From NCBI RefSeq assembly GCF_001552735.1, contig NZ_BCRT01000021.1:124001-188000 (forward strand): a stretch of DNA of 64,000 nt, in the 5' to 3' direction. Numbering within the stretch: position 1 is the stretch's first letter; each line of letters starts with the position of its first letter. Shown piece after piece: positions 43,563-51,381 of this stretch. The notes under the pieces were generated by a model. The model was not told where the DNA came from. It did no database searches and saw only the letters and a program-made list of their open reading frames with translations. Position numbers and translations under genes: made by a program. Origin of the DNA: Sanguibacter suarezii NBRC 16159 (GTDB lineage Bacteria; Actinomycetota; Actinomycetes; Actinomycetales; Cellulomonadaceae).

Positions 43563-43967
43563 TCAGCCCCGCTGCGACCCAGCCCCCGCCGACTCCGCCG
43601 ACTCCGGAGCGCCGCCACCGGCGTCGGAGTGACCGAGGCTGCGCCCGGGGGCGACCCGGTCTCGCACGAGCTGCTTGAGCACGGTGATCTCCGGGAAGCC
43701 GCCGTCGACCTTGCGGTTCCAGATGGTCTCCGAGCCCACGGCGATGCGGAACACCCCGCCGGTGGCGGGCACGAGCGCCACCTCGGCGAGGTCGTCGGAG
43801 AAGGTGGTGAGCAGCTCCTGGGCCATCCACGCCGCGCGCAGCAGCCACTTGCACTGCGTGCAGTAGGTGATCTGGACCCGCGCCTTGGGCTCGGGCGCAG
43901 GCGTCTCGAGGGTCAGGCTGATCGCCTGGGCGACGGCGTCGTCGTCGGCGCTCGTGGTGGTGGTCAT
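43563..43967 (-). CDS. SelT/SelW/SelH (Rdx)-family thioredoxin-like protein
   Basis: A 134-residue protein with the Rdx motif ITYCTQCKWLLRAAWMAQEL (C36-x-x-C39) at the start of a thioredoxin-like fold and the closing GSETIWNRKVDGGFPEITVL. In animals this family uses selenocysteine; here both positions are Cys. Likely a small redox protein; partner unknown. Its start overlaps the metB stop (ATGA), so it is made with the transsulfuration enzyme. The last 25 residues are a Gly/Ser/Ala tail. Confidence 0.88.
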   Translation of the reverse strand: MTTTTSADDDAVAQAISLTLETPAPEPKARVQITYCTQCKWLLRAAWMAQELLTTFSDDLAEVALVPATGGVFRIAVGSETIWNRKVDGGFPEITVLKQLVRDRVAPGRSLGHSDAGGGAPESAESAGAGSQRG

Positions 43968-45178
43968 CGGGCCAGCGCCTGCTCGAGGTCGGCCAGCAGG
44001 TCTGCCACGTCCTCGATGCCGACCGAGACCCGCACGAGATCGTCGGGGACCTCCAGGACGGACCCGGCGACCGAGGCGTGCGTCATCTTCCCGGGGTGCT
44101 CGATGAGCGACTCCACCCCGCCGAGGGACTCCGCGAGGGTGAAGAACTTCGTGCGGGAGACGACGTCGAGCGCACTGTCCAGGGACCCGGTGCGGAAGGA
44201 GATCATCCCGCCGAAGGCTGACATCTGCCGGGCGGCCAGGGCGTGCTGGGGGTGGCTGGGCAAGCCCGGGTAGAGCACGGAGGCCACGTGCGGGTGGGCC
44301 TCGAGGAAGAGTGCGACCTCCCCGGCGTTCTGGCTGTGCCGCTCCATCCGCACCCCGAGGGTCTTCAGCCCGCGCAGGGTGAGCCAGGAGTCGAAGGGCC
44401 CGGCGATCGCGCCGGCGGCGTTCTGCAAGAAGCCGACCGCGTCGGCGAGGGTCTGGGACCCGGTCGGGCCGGTCGCTCCCCCGGGCAGCACCGCCCCGGT
44501 CGCTGTGACCACGGCGCCGCCCACGACGTCGGAATGCCCGCCGATGTACTTGGTGGTGGAGTGCACCACGGCGTCCGCGCCGAGGGTGAGCGGGCGCTGC
44601 AGGGCGGGGGTGGCAAAGGTGTTGTCGACGACGAGCAGCGCACCGGCGGCGTGGGCCACCTCGGCCAGCGCGGGGATGTCGCTCACCCCGAGCAGCGGGT
44701 TGGACGGCGTCTCGACCCACACCACGGCCGTGCGGCCGGGCTGGATCGCCGCGGCGACCGCGACCGGGTCGGAGGTGTTGACCGGGGTGAAGTCGATGCC
44801 CCAGGCGGCCAGCACCTTCGAGACGAGCCGGTAGGTGCCGCCGTAGGCGTCGTCCGGGATGACCAGGTGCCCGCCGGGGCGCATGACGGCGCGCAGCAGC
44901 GTGTCCTCGGCCGCCAGCCCCGAGGAGAAGGCGAAGGCCCGCGAGCCCAGCTCGACCGAGGCCAGCGCCTCTTCCAGGGCGGTGCGGGTCGGGTTGCCCG
45001 AGCGGGAGTACTCATACCCCCCGCGCAGACCGCCCACGCCGTCCTGCTTGTACGTGGAGACCTGGTAGATCGGCGGGACGACGGCGCCGGTCGCGGCGTC
45101 GGGATCCTGCCCGGCATGGATCGCCCGCGTCGCAAAGCCGGCCGCGGACCAGTCTGGGTGCTCACTCAAGTTCGTCAC
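43964..45178 (-). CDS. metB: Cystathionine gamma-synthase / gamma-lyase family enzyme
   Basis: A 404-residue Cys/Met-metabolism PLP enzyme. The PLP lysine is K210 in VVHSTTKYIGGHSDVVGG, GYEYSRSGNPTRTALEEALA is the substrate/PLP loop, and VDNTFATP carries the PLP-N1 aspartate. It either makes cystathionine from an acyl-homoserine and cysteine or cleaves it to cysteine. Next to cbs, a lyase role (reverse transsulfuration) is plausible, though the M. tuberculosis neighbour is named MetB. GTG start 45178 with a -10 TAGCCT 6 bases upstream, so it is likely leaderless with its own promoter. Confidence 0.9.
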   Translation of the reverse strand: MTNLSEHPDWSAAGFATRAIHAGQDPDAATGAVVPPIYQVSTYKQDGVGGLRGGYEYSRSGNPTRTALEEALASVELGSRAFAFSSGLAAEDTLLRAVMRPGGHLVIPDDAYGGTYRLVSKVLAAWGIDFTPVNTSDPVAVAAAIQPGRTAVVWVETPSNPLLGVSDIPALAEVAHAAGALLVVDNTFATPALQRPLTLGADAVVHSTTKYIGGHSDVVGGAVVTATGAVLPGGATGPTGSQTLADAVGFLQNAAGAIAGPFDSWLTLRGLKTLGVRMERHSQNAGEVALFLEAHPHVASVLYPGLPSHPQHALAARQMSAFGGMISFRTGSLDSALDVVSRTKFFTLAESLGGVESLIEHPGKMTHASVAGSVLEVPDDLVRVSVGIEDVADLLADLEQALAR

Positions 45179-45184
45179 CCACCC

Positions 45185-45190
45185 AGGCTA
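45185..45190 (-). promoter_or_regulatory. -10 box for leaderless metB
   Basis: On the minus strand TAGCCT ends 6 bases before GTG 45178. It lies downstream of the hairpin that separates cbs from metB, so metB can be expressed alone. Confidence 0.55.
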
Positions 45191-45212
45191 TCCCCCACCC
45201 CAAGACCCCCCT

Positions 45213-45278
45213 CCGCTGAGTGCACGAAAAAGCGCGTGTCGCCCCGGCGTGTCGCGTGCATAATCGTGCACTCAGCGG
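45213..45278. repeat. Intergenic hairpin repeat (copy 2) between cbs and metB
   Basis: Perfect 15-bp arms CCGCTGAGTGCACGA and TCGTGCACTCAGCGG enclose a loop with CCGGCGTGTCGCGT (45244-45257). Outer arm core CGCTGAGTGC and the 14-base loop core are identical to the copy at 32629-32692. Placed to end the cbs transcript. Confidence 0.85.
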
Positions 45279-45314
45279 GCGCCCGGGGCGGGGGCGTGTG
45301 GGTGGGTGGTGGGG

Positions 45315-46712
45315 TTAGTGGGCGAGGAAGCCGAGGAGGTCGTGGCGGGTGAGGACGCCTACCGGGAGGCCGCCGTCGATGACCATGACGGCGTCGTCGG
45401 ACTGCAGGGCGGTGCGGACGGTGTCCACCGGCTCCCCCGCCCCGATGAGCGGGAGCCGGGCAGACATGTGCGGCGCCACGGTGTCGGTGAGCGCGGCCGC
45501 CCCGGAGAACACGGCGTCGAGCAGCTCGCGCTCGCTGACCGCCCCGGCGACCTCACCGATGACCACGGGGGGCTCGGCGAGCACCACGGGCATCTGGGAG
45601 ACGCCGAACTCCCGCAGGATCTCGATCGCGTCGCGCACCGTCTCGGTGGGATGGGTGTGCACGAGGTCCGGCAGCGCCCCGGACTTGCCACGCAGGATGT
45701 CCCCCGCGGTGACGCCCTGCTCAGCGCCGATGAAGCCGTAGGACCGCATCCAGGAGTCGGAGAAGATCTTGGACATGTACCCCCGACCGGAGTCGGGCAG
45801 CAGCACGACGATGACCGCCTCGGCCGCAGCGGCCGGGTCCTCCTCCTGCAGTCGCCGTGCCAGGCGCAGCGCGGCGACCACAGCCATCCCGCAGGAGCCG
45901 CCCACCAGCAGGCCCTCCTCCCGGGCCAGGCGCCGGGTCATGGTGAAGGAGTCCGCGTCGGAGACGGCGATGATCTCGTGCGGGACGGTGGGGTCGTAGG
46001 CCGCCGGCCAGAAGTCCTCGCCGACTCCCTCCACGAGGTAGGGCCGCCCGGTACCGCCGGAGTAGACCGAGCCTTCCGGGTCCGCGCCCACCACGTGCAC
46101 CTCACCGCCCTCGCGGCCTGCGGAGACGTCCCGCAGGAAGCGTCCCGTCCCGGTGATCGTGCCGCCGGTGCCCACTCCGGTGACGAAGTGCGTCACGCGG
46201 CCGTCGGTGTCCGCCCAGATCTCCGGACCGGTGGTCTCGTAGTGGCTCGCGGGGCCGGCCGGGTTGGAGTACTGGTTCGGCTTCCAGGCGCCCTCGATCT
46301 CGGTGACCAGCCGGTCGGAGACGGAGTAGTAGGAGTCCGGGTGGTCCGGGGCGACGGAGGTGGGCGTGACCACCACCTCCGCGCCGTAGGCCTTGAGCAC
46401 GTCCCGCTTGTCGACCGAGACCTTGTCCGGGCACACGAAGACGCAGCGGTAGCCCTTGCGCTGGGCCACCAGCGCCAGCCCGACGCCGGTGTTGCCCGAC
46501 GTCGGCTCCACGATCGTGCCGCCCGGGCGCAGCGCTCCGCTGGCCTCGGCCTCTTCGATCATCTTCAGCGCGATGCGGTCCTTGACCGACCCGCCGGGGT
46601 TGACGTACTCGACCTTCGCCAAGATCGTCGCCGACAGGCCCTCGGTCACCGCCCCCAGCCTCACCAGAGGAGTGTTCCCGACCAGCTCGCTGACATGCTC
46701 GGCGTATCTCAT
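45315..46712 (-). CDS. cbs: Cystathionine beta-synthase
   Basis: A 465-residue enzyme joining serine and homocysteine to cystathionine. The PLP lysine is K44 in NPGGSVKDRIALKM, PTSGNTGVGLA binds substrate and GVGTGGTITGTGRFL the PLP phosphate. Two CBS domains fill about 335-465 (DLVHTHPTETVRDAIEILRE and the final GLPVGVLTRHDLLGFLAH), the usual site for adenosyl-ligand control. The ATG at 46712 has TACCGT 6 bases upstream and no Shine-Dalgarno. With metB it forms the transsulfuration pair, conserved in order with M. tuberculosis Rv1077-Rv1079. Confidence 0.94.
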   Translation of the reverse strand: MRYAEHVSELVGNTPLVRLGAVTEGLSATILAKVEYVNPGGSVKDRIALKMIEEAEASGALRPGGTIVEPTSGNTGVGLALVAQRKGYRCVFVCPDKVSVDKRDVLKAYGAEVVVTPTSVAPDHPDSYYSVSDRLVTEIEGAWKPNQYSNPAGPASHYETTGPEIWADTDGRVTHFVTGVGTGGTITGTGRFLRDVSAGREGGEVHVVGADPEGSVYSGGTGRPYLVEGVGEDFWPAAYDPTVPHEIIAVSDADSFTMTRRLAREEGLLVGGSCGMAVVAALRLARRLQEEDPAAAAEAVIVVLLPDSGRGYMSKIFSDSWMRSYGFIGAEQGVTAGDILRGKSGALPDLVHTHPTETVRDAIEILREFGVSQMPVVLAEPPVVIGEVAGAVSERELLDAVFSGAAALTDTVAPHMSARLPLIGAGEPVDTVRTALQSDDAVMVIDGGLPVGVLTRHDLLGFLAH

Positions 46713-46718
46713 GTCCCC

Positions 46719-46724
46719 ACGGTA
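46719..46724 (-). promoter_or_regulatory. -10 box for leaderless cbs
   Basis: On the minus strand TACCGT ends 6 bases before ATG 46712; no ribosome site. It overlaps the region just before the end of the upstream lipoprotein gene. Confidence 0.55.
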
Positions 46725-46731
46725 GCGACCG

Positions 46732-47739
46732 TCACAGCCGCGGGACCACCGTGGGTCCGTCCTGGCCCAGGATCACGTCCAGGCGCAGCGCCCCGGGCAC
46801 GTCCTCCTGGATCACGTAGAGGACGTGCGCGGCTCCCAAGCGCGCGGCGGGCAGCTCGACGACCGTGTAGCGCGGGCCGGCCATCAGCCGTTCCTTGAGC
46901 ACGGCCCGGAAGTCGTCGGAGGAGCGCACGGTCCCCTCCATCGAGGAGATGTTCGCGCTGGACCCATGGGTGATCGCCCGGACGTAGGTGTGCACCGCGT
47001 TGCTGGGAGACCGCGGTCCCAGGCCGCTGTCCAGGGCGGGCCGGTCCGGCTGACCGTAGAGCGGCTGGATCGAGACCAGCCGCGTGCCGTCGAAGGACGG
47101 GCCTGTGACCGTCGCGCCGCTCGCGTCGACGTTGCGACCGGGGGCCCACGAGAGGGCGTACCCGGCGGAGGTGACCGTGCTGGGGCCCTCGGCGTGGTGC
47201 GAGGTCGTGGCGACCATGACCCGAGCCACCGGCGTCCCGTCCGGGGTGGACCCGACGACCGCGACGTCGGTGGCCTCGACGGTGACCGCGACGGGCCACG
47301 TCTGGGTGTCCGCGCTGACTGCGAGAGAGGTCGCCTGAGACTGGAGATAGGAGGCCTGCGCCTGGACGAAGGCCCGGGGCTGGCTGTCGAGGTTGAGGTG
47401 CTCGGAGAGCTGCTCGGGGACCTCGGTCGGATCGGCCGACGCGTCCAGGAGCGTCGGGGCGGCCTGTGGCTCGTCCGGGAGGGTCCGTACGGGGACGGCG
47501 GGCTGGAGCGTGTACCGGTCCTCGAGCGCCTGGAGCATGAGCACCAGCCTGTCGGCCTGCGTCTGCGCCTGGACCTGCGTGCGGCTGGAGGAGTCGGCGA
47601 CCGGTTCGAGGGGGACCATGGACTCCGCCTCGGCGCAGCCAGCCAGCACGGTCGTGGCCACAGCGCCGCTCAGCACTGCTGACACCAACCGTATAAAAGC
47701 CCCCAGACGCCTGTTCACCGGTACAGCCTGTCGCATCAT
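46732..47739 (-). CDS. Predicted lipoprotein of unknown function
   Basis: A 335-residue protein with a basic N terminus, a hydrophobic stretch and a lipobox VLAGC (C35), so it should be anchored on the outer face of the membrane. The mature part is Gln/Thr/Val-rich with a helical segment (about 55-75, QAQTQADRLVLMLQALEDRY) and a mostly beta C-terminal domain (TVVELPAARLGAAHVLYVIQ). I recognise no family; it loosely resembles lipoproteins with NTF2/Mce-associated folds. It lies between the FKBP terminator and cbs, on the same strand. Confidence 0.8.
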   Translation of the reverse strand: MMRQAVPVNRRLGAFIRLVSAVLSGAVATTVLAGCAEAESMVPLEPVADSSSRTQVQAQTQADRLVLMLQALEDRYTLQPAVPVRTLPDEPQAAPTLLDASADPTEVPEQLSEHLNLDSQPRAFVQAQASYLQSQATSLAVSADTQTWPVAVTVEATDVAVVGSTPDGTPVARVMVATTSHHAEGPSTVTSAGYALSWAPGRNVDASGATVTGPSFDGTRLVSIQPLYGQPDRPALDSGLGPRSPSNAVHTYVRAITHGSSANISSMEGTVRSSDDFRAVLKERLMAGPRYTVVELPAARLGAAHVLYVIQEDVPGALRLDVILGQDGPTVVPRL

Positions 47740-47831
47740 GCCCGCGCTGGCATCACACCACAGACTGATTTCCTCGTCGTACTTTCGGCCGAGAGGTGGA
47801 TGGCCGTCCCAGGGGCGGAGCGTCCTCAGAC

Positions 47832-47872
47832 GCTGTGTGGCCGCCCTCCCAGAGGGAGGACGGCCACACAGC
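47832..47872 (-). terminator. Terminator after the FKBP gene
   Basis: A 12-bp stem (GCTGTGTGGCCG with CGGCCACACAGC), one mismatch, then six further pairs and a 3-base loop; it begins 19 bases after the FKBP stop on the minus strand. Confidence 0.85.
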
Positions 47873-47890
47873 AGGCACGAGGGGTGAGGG

Positions 47891-48295
47891 TCAGCCGACG
47901 CCCACGATGTCGACGACGAAGACGAGCGTGGCGCCCGGGCCGATGCCCGCCTGCGGCACGCCGCGCTGGCCGTAGCCGAGCTCCGGCGGGATGGAGAGCA
48001 GCACGCGGGAGCCGACGAGCTGACCGACCAGGCCCTGGTCCCAGCCGCCGATCACAGCACCCAGCCCGATCGGGAAGTCGATCGTGGCACCGCGGTCGTA
48101 GGAGTTGTCGAAGACCTCGCCGCCCCAGGACTGGCCCAGGTAGTGCACGACGATGTTGTCTCCGGCGGCAACCTCTGCGCCGTCACCCTGGACGAGGACC
48201 TTGACCTGCAGGCCCTCGGGGGCGTCACCGGCGGGGAAGGTGATCTGCGGCTTCTCGCCGAATCCACCGGTGGCCTGGGGAAGTTCGATCGACAT
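47891..48295 (-). CDS. FKBP-type peptidyl-prolyl isomerase
   Basis: A 134-residue single-domain FKBP with the family residues in DNIVVHYLGQSWGGEVFDNS, VIGGWDQGLVGQLVGSRVLL and IPPELGYGQRG, covering the active-site Asp, Trp and Tyr positions. No signal peptide, so cytoplasmic; it speeds proline isomerisation in folding proteins. It follows the Bax-inhibitor-like gene by 51 bases on the same strand and may be co-transcribed. GAGAGGT precedes the ATG. Confidence 0.94.
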   Translation of the reverse strand: MSIELPQATGGFGEKPQITFPAGDAPEGLQVKVLVQGDGAEVAAGDNIVVHYLGQSWGGEVFDNSYDRGATIDFPIGLGAVIGGWDQGLVGQLVGSRVLLSIPPELGYGQRGVPQAGIGPGATLVFVVDIVGVG

Positions 48296-48346
48296 GTGTC
48301 GGTACCTCTCGTTGGTTGGTCGTGCTCAAGACGATGGTGTGGTGAA

Positions 48347-49195
48347 TCAGTTGCGCAGGATCGCCAGCAGCCGCAGGAACTCCAGGTACAGCCAGATGAG
48401 CGTGACCATGAGGCCGAAGGCTGCCGACCAGGCGAACTTGGCGGGGACGCCGTTGCGCACACCGCGCTGGATGGCGTCGAAGTCGACGATGAGCGAGGCC
48501 GAAGCCAGGCCGACCGCGATCAGACCGATGACGATCCCCCAGCCGCCGCTGCGCAGCGGGCCGAACTCGCCGCCACCGACGTTCGCGAACATCAGCACGA
48601 GGTTGATGACGGAGAAGACGAGGTAGCCGACCATCGCGAACAGCAGCCAGCGGGTGAACCGCGGCGTGACGCGCACGCGTCCGGAGCGGAACAGCATGAG
48701 GCAGGCGGCGAAGGTGCAGACCGTGGCGAGCACGGCCTGGGGCACGATGCCGTTCCACTGCGACTCGTAGAACGCGCTGATCCCGCCGAGGAACACACCC
48801 TGGGCGATGGTGTAGCCCACGATGAGCACCGGGCTGGGCTCGCGCCGGAAGGCGTTGATCAGACCGAGGACCAGACCGACGATCGCACCGGCCCAGAACA
48901 GCTGCGGCATGGTCACCCAGGTGACCGCGCCGACGGCGACGAGCAGCGCGAGCAGCCCACCGGTCTTGATGATGACGTCGTCGTAGGTGAGCCGTCCGGT
49001 CTGGACGGGGGTTGCCGAGGGCGCGTCGTACATCGTGCCCAGCGTCGCGGCGTCGGGAGCCGCGTAGCCGGCTCCGTACTGCCCGTACTGGGGCGCCTGC
49101 CCGGCGGGTGCGCCGTTCAGCGGCGCGCCGTTGAGCGTCGTTCCGTTCGACTTACCGCCGAACACGTCGCTGTTAGCAAAGACTGGGTTTCCCAC
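48347..49195 (-). CDS. Bax inhibitor-1/YccA-family membrane protein
   Basis: A 282-residue protein. The first about 80 residues are cytoplasmic-looking and Asn/Gly/Ala/Gln-rich (NGAPLNGAPAGQAPQYG), then seven membrane spans with the family signatures GLVLGLINAF, YTIAQGVFLGGISAFYES and the C-terminal DFDAIQRGVRNG. YccA-like proteins modulate FtsH or act as cation leak channels in other bacteria; the actinobacterial role is unknown. GTG at 49195 has AGGAGG at 7-base spacing; the longer open frame upstream is not coding. Confidence 0.9.
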   Translation of the reverse strand: MGNPVFANSDVFGGKSNGTTLNGAPLNGAPAGQAPQYGQYGAGYAAPDAATLGTMYDAPSATPVQTGRLTYDDVIIKTGGLLALLVAVGAVTWVTMPQLFWAGAIVGLVLGLINAFRREPSPVLIVGYTIAQGVFLGGISAFYESQWNGIVPQAVLATVCTFAACLMLFRSGRVRVTPRFTRWLLFAMVGYLVFSVINLVLMFANVGGGEFGPLRSGGWGIVIGLIAVGLASASLIVDFDAIQRGVRNGVPAKFAWSAAFGLMVTLIWLYLEFLRLLAILRN

Positions 49196-49277
49196 TCGTG
49201 CCTCCTGGTCGCGGTTCCGGTCCGACGCCGTGGCGCCAGCCGAGGGATCCTCGCTGGCCGGATGTTTGTGCTCTTCA

Positions 49278-49306
49278 AGAGTAGACAACGTACAACACGC
49301 CGCCAA
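49278..49306 (-). promoter_or_regulatory. Candidate promoter for the Bax-inhibitor-like gene
   Basis: On the minus strand TTGGCG (49301-49306) and TACTCT (49278-49283) are 17 bases apart, about 80 bases before the GTG 49195. The rest of the 302-base gap 49196-49497 shows no gene. Confidence 0.4.
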
Positions 49307-49497
49307 CGTTCCCAGAGCGCGGGACTGGACCGCACCCGCCAGGCCACGGGCCACCCTCTCGCAGGTCAGCACGGAACTAGCCAGGTGGCCGACTCAAGAT
49401 CGGCCACATGGCGGTGGCGACCGAGCCGTGATGCTTGAAGGATGGACATGTCGCCTCGCACCGGTTGCGCCGGCGCCCCCACGGAAGAGAGAACGAC

Positions 49498-50463
49498 ATG
49501 ATCGAGGTACACAGCCTCACCAAGAGGTACGGGCACAAGACCGCAGTCGACGACGTCACCTTCACCGTCGCCCCGGGGATCGTCACCGGATTCCTCGGCC
49601 CCAACGGCGCCGGCAAGTCCACCACCATGCGGATGATCGTCGGCCTGGACCGTCCCACCCAGGGATCGGTCACGGTCAACGGCAAGCCGTACAGCGCGCA
49701 CCGCTCCCCCCTCACCGAGGTCGGCGCGCTGCTCGACGCCAAGGCCGTGCACACCGGCCGCAGCGCCTACAACCACCTGCGGGCGATGGCCGCCACCCAC
49801 GGCATCCCGGTCTCCCGGGTGCACGAGGTCATCGAGATGACCGGGCTGACCTCGGTCGCCAAGAAGCGGGTCGGCGGCTTCTCCCTCGGCATGGGCCAGC
49901 GCCTGGGCATCGCCGTCGCGCTGCTCGGCAACCCCAAGACGCTGATCCTGGACGAGCCGGTCAACGGCCTCGACCCCGAGGGCGTGATGTGGGTCCGCCA
50001 GCTGGTGCGGTCCCTGGCGAACGAGGGGCGGACGGTCTTCCTGTCCAGCCACCTCATGAGCGAGATGGCGATGACGGCAGACCACATCGTCGTCATCGGC
50101 CGCGGCACGATCCTCGCCGACGCCCCGGTCTCGGAGATCCTCGCGGCGGCGTCGGGCAACGGTGTGCGGGTGCGCAGCCCGCAGGCCGCACAGCTCGCCG
50201 AGCTCATCACGCCGTCGGGCGCTCAGGTGACCAGCTCCGAGCCCGGGCTGCTCTACGTCAACGGCAGCAGCGCCGTCCAGATCGGCGAGCTGGCCGCCTC
50301 GGCCGGCCTCGTCCTGCACGAGCTGACCACCGTGGAGTCCACCTTGGAGGACGCCTACATGGAGCTCACTGCCGACTCTGTCGAGTACCACTCGACTCCC
50401 ACCCACCCGGCGCCGGCGCCCGCCCCCGCACGCCCGAGCACCACCGCCATCGGAGGAAAGTGA
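49498..50463 (+). CDS. ABC-2-type exporter ATPase
   Basis: A 321-residue ATP-binding subunit: Walker A GPNGAGKST (K40), signature-like GGFSLGMGQRLGIA, Walker B/D-loop LILDEPVNGLDPEGVMW and switch His in FLSSHLMSEMAM. The C-terminal about 100 residues are the regulatory extension seen in drug/bacitracin-type (BcrA/NatA) exporters. The stop overlaps the permease start (TGATG). Cargo unknown. Confidence 0.92.
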   Translation: MIEVHSLTKRYGHKTAVDDVTFTVAPGIVTGFLGPNGAGKSTTMRMIVGLDRPTQGSVTVNGKPYSAHRSPLTEVGALLDAKAVHTGRSAYNHLRAMAATHGIPVSRVHEVIEMTGLTSVAKKRVGGFSLGMGQRLGIAVALLGNPKTLILDEPVNGLDPEGVMWVRQLVRSLANEGRTVFLSSHLMSEMAMTADHIVVIGRGTILADAPVSEILAAASGNGVRVRSPQAAQLAELITPSGAQVTSSEPGLLYVNGSSAVQIGELAASAGLVLHELTTVESTLEDAYMELTADSVEYHSTPTHPAPAPAPARPSTTAIGGK

Positions 50464-51278
50464 TGAGCACCGCCACCCCGACCCGTCCCGCACCCAGCCC
50501 CACCACGACGCGGTTCAACGTCACCTTCCCCCGGCTGCTGCGCAGCGAGACCATCAAGCTCTTCACGGTCCGCTCGACCATCTGGTCGATGTCCGTCGCG
50601 GTGGTCCTCGTCATCGGCTTCGCCGCCATCATGGCCTTCGCGTCCAAGAGCGAGGACGTCTTCGGGGGAACCAACGTCCCGGTCGGGGTGATGGCCGCGA
50701 TCGTGGGCGTCTACTTCGCCCAGCTCGTCTACGTCGTCCTGGGGGTCATCGGCATCGGGTCGGAGTACTCCACCGGGATGATCCGTTCCACGTTGAGCGC
50801 CGCCCCCGCCCGGGTCCCGGCGCTGCTGGCCAAGACCGTCGTGCTCGGGGTGGCCTCCTTCGTGGTCTCCTTCATCTCCGTGCTGCTCGCCTTCGCCCTC
50901 GTCCAGGCCATCCTGTCCTCGACCACCCTCGGCGCGAGGCTGGGTGACCCAGAGGTGCTGCGGATGCTCGTGGGCGCCGCTCTCTACCTCTCCTTCCTCA
51001 CGATGTTCTCCCTGGCCGTCGGGGCGATCGTGCGCAACACAGCGGCGGGGATCTCGATCATCGTCGGTCTGCTGCTCATCCTCCCCACCTTCCTGCCGCT
51101 CATCCCGTGGAATCCGCTCAAGGAGCTCGTGAAGTACCTGCCCAGCGTCGGTGACTCCGCCTTCGCTCCCCCGGACATGGGCGTGCACTCCACGTGGACC
51201 GGTTTCGCGATCCTCGTGGCGTGGACGGTGGGCGCCACGGTCGTGGCAGCGATCCTCATCAAGCGCCGCGACGCCTGA
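50463..51278 (+). CDS. ABC-2-type exporter permease
   Basis: A 271-residue membrane subunit with six predicted spans, the cytoplasmic motif IGSEYSTGMIRSTLSAAP typical of ABC-2 permeases in the BcrB/NatB class, and ending KRRDA. ATG at 50463 overlaps the ATPase stop (TGATG). Forms the exporter with the preceding ATPase; probably export of a peptide, drug or ion. Not to be confused with the long open frame running upstream in the same phase. Confidence 0.9.
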   Translation: MSTATPTRPAPSPTTTRFNVTFPRLLRSETIKLFTVRSTIWSMSVAVVLVIGFAAIMAFASKSEDVFGGTNVPVGVMAAIVGVYFAQLVYVVLGVIGIGSEYSTGMIRSTLSAAPARVPALLAKTVVLGVASFVVSFISVLLAFALVQAILSSTTLGARLGDPEVLRMLVGAALYLSFLTMFSLAVGAIVRNTAAGISIIVGLLLILPTFLPLIPWNPLKELVKYLPSVGDSAFAPPDMGVHSTWTGFAILVAWTVGATVVAAILIKRRDA

Positions 51279-51320
51279 CGCAGGTCGGCGTCACGCGCCG
51301 TCACGCCCCGTCGCCCCTTC

Positions 51321-51381
51321 ATGGCGCCCAGCAGATCGACCGCTTGCCGCATCGGCTCGCGCACGATCTACTGGGCGCCAT
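51321..51381 (+). promoter_or_regulatory. 18-bp inverted repeat at the start of the flavoprotein gene
   Basis: Arms 51321-51338 and 51364-51381 match over 17 of 18 positions (ATGGCGCCCAG at one end, CTGGGCGCCAT at the other) with a 25-base centre. The right arm contains TCTACT, a possible -10, and the first two bases of the ATG at 51380. Either an operator over the start point or an RNA hairpin hiding the start codon. Confidence 0.6.
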
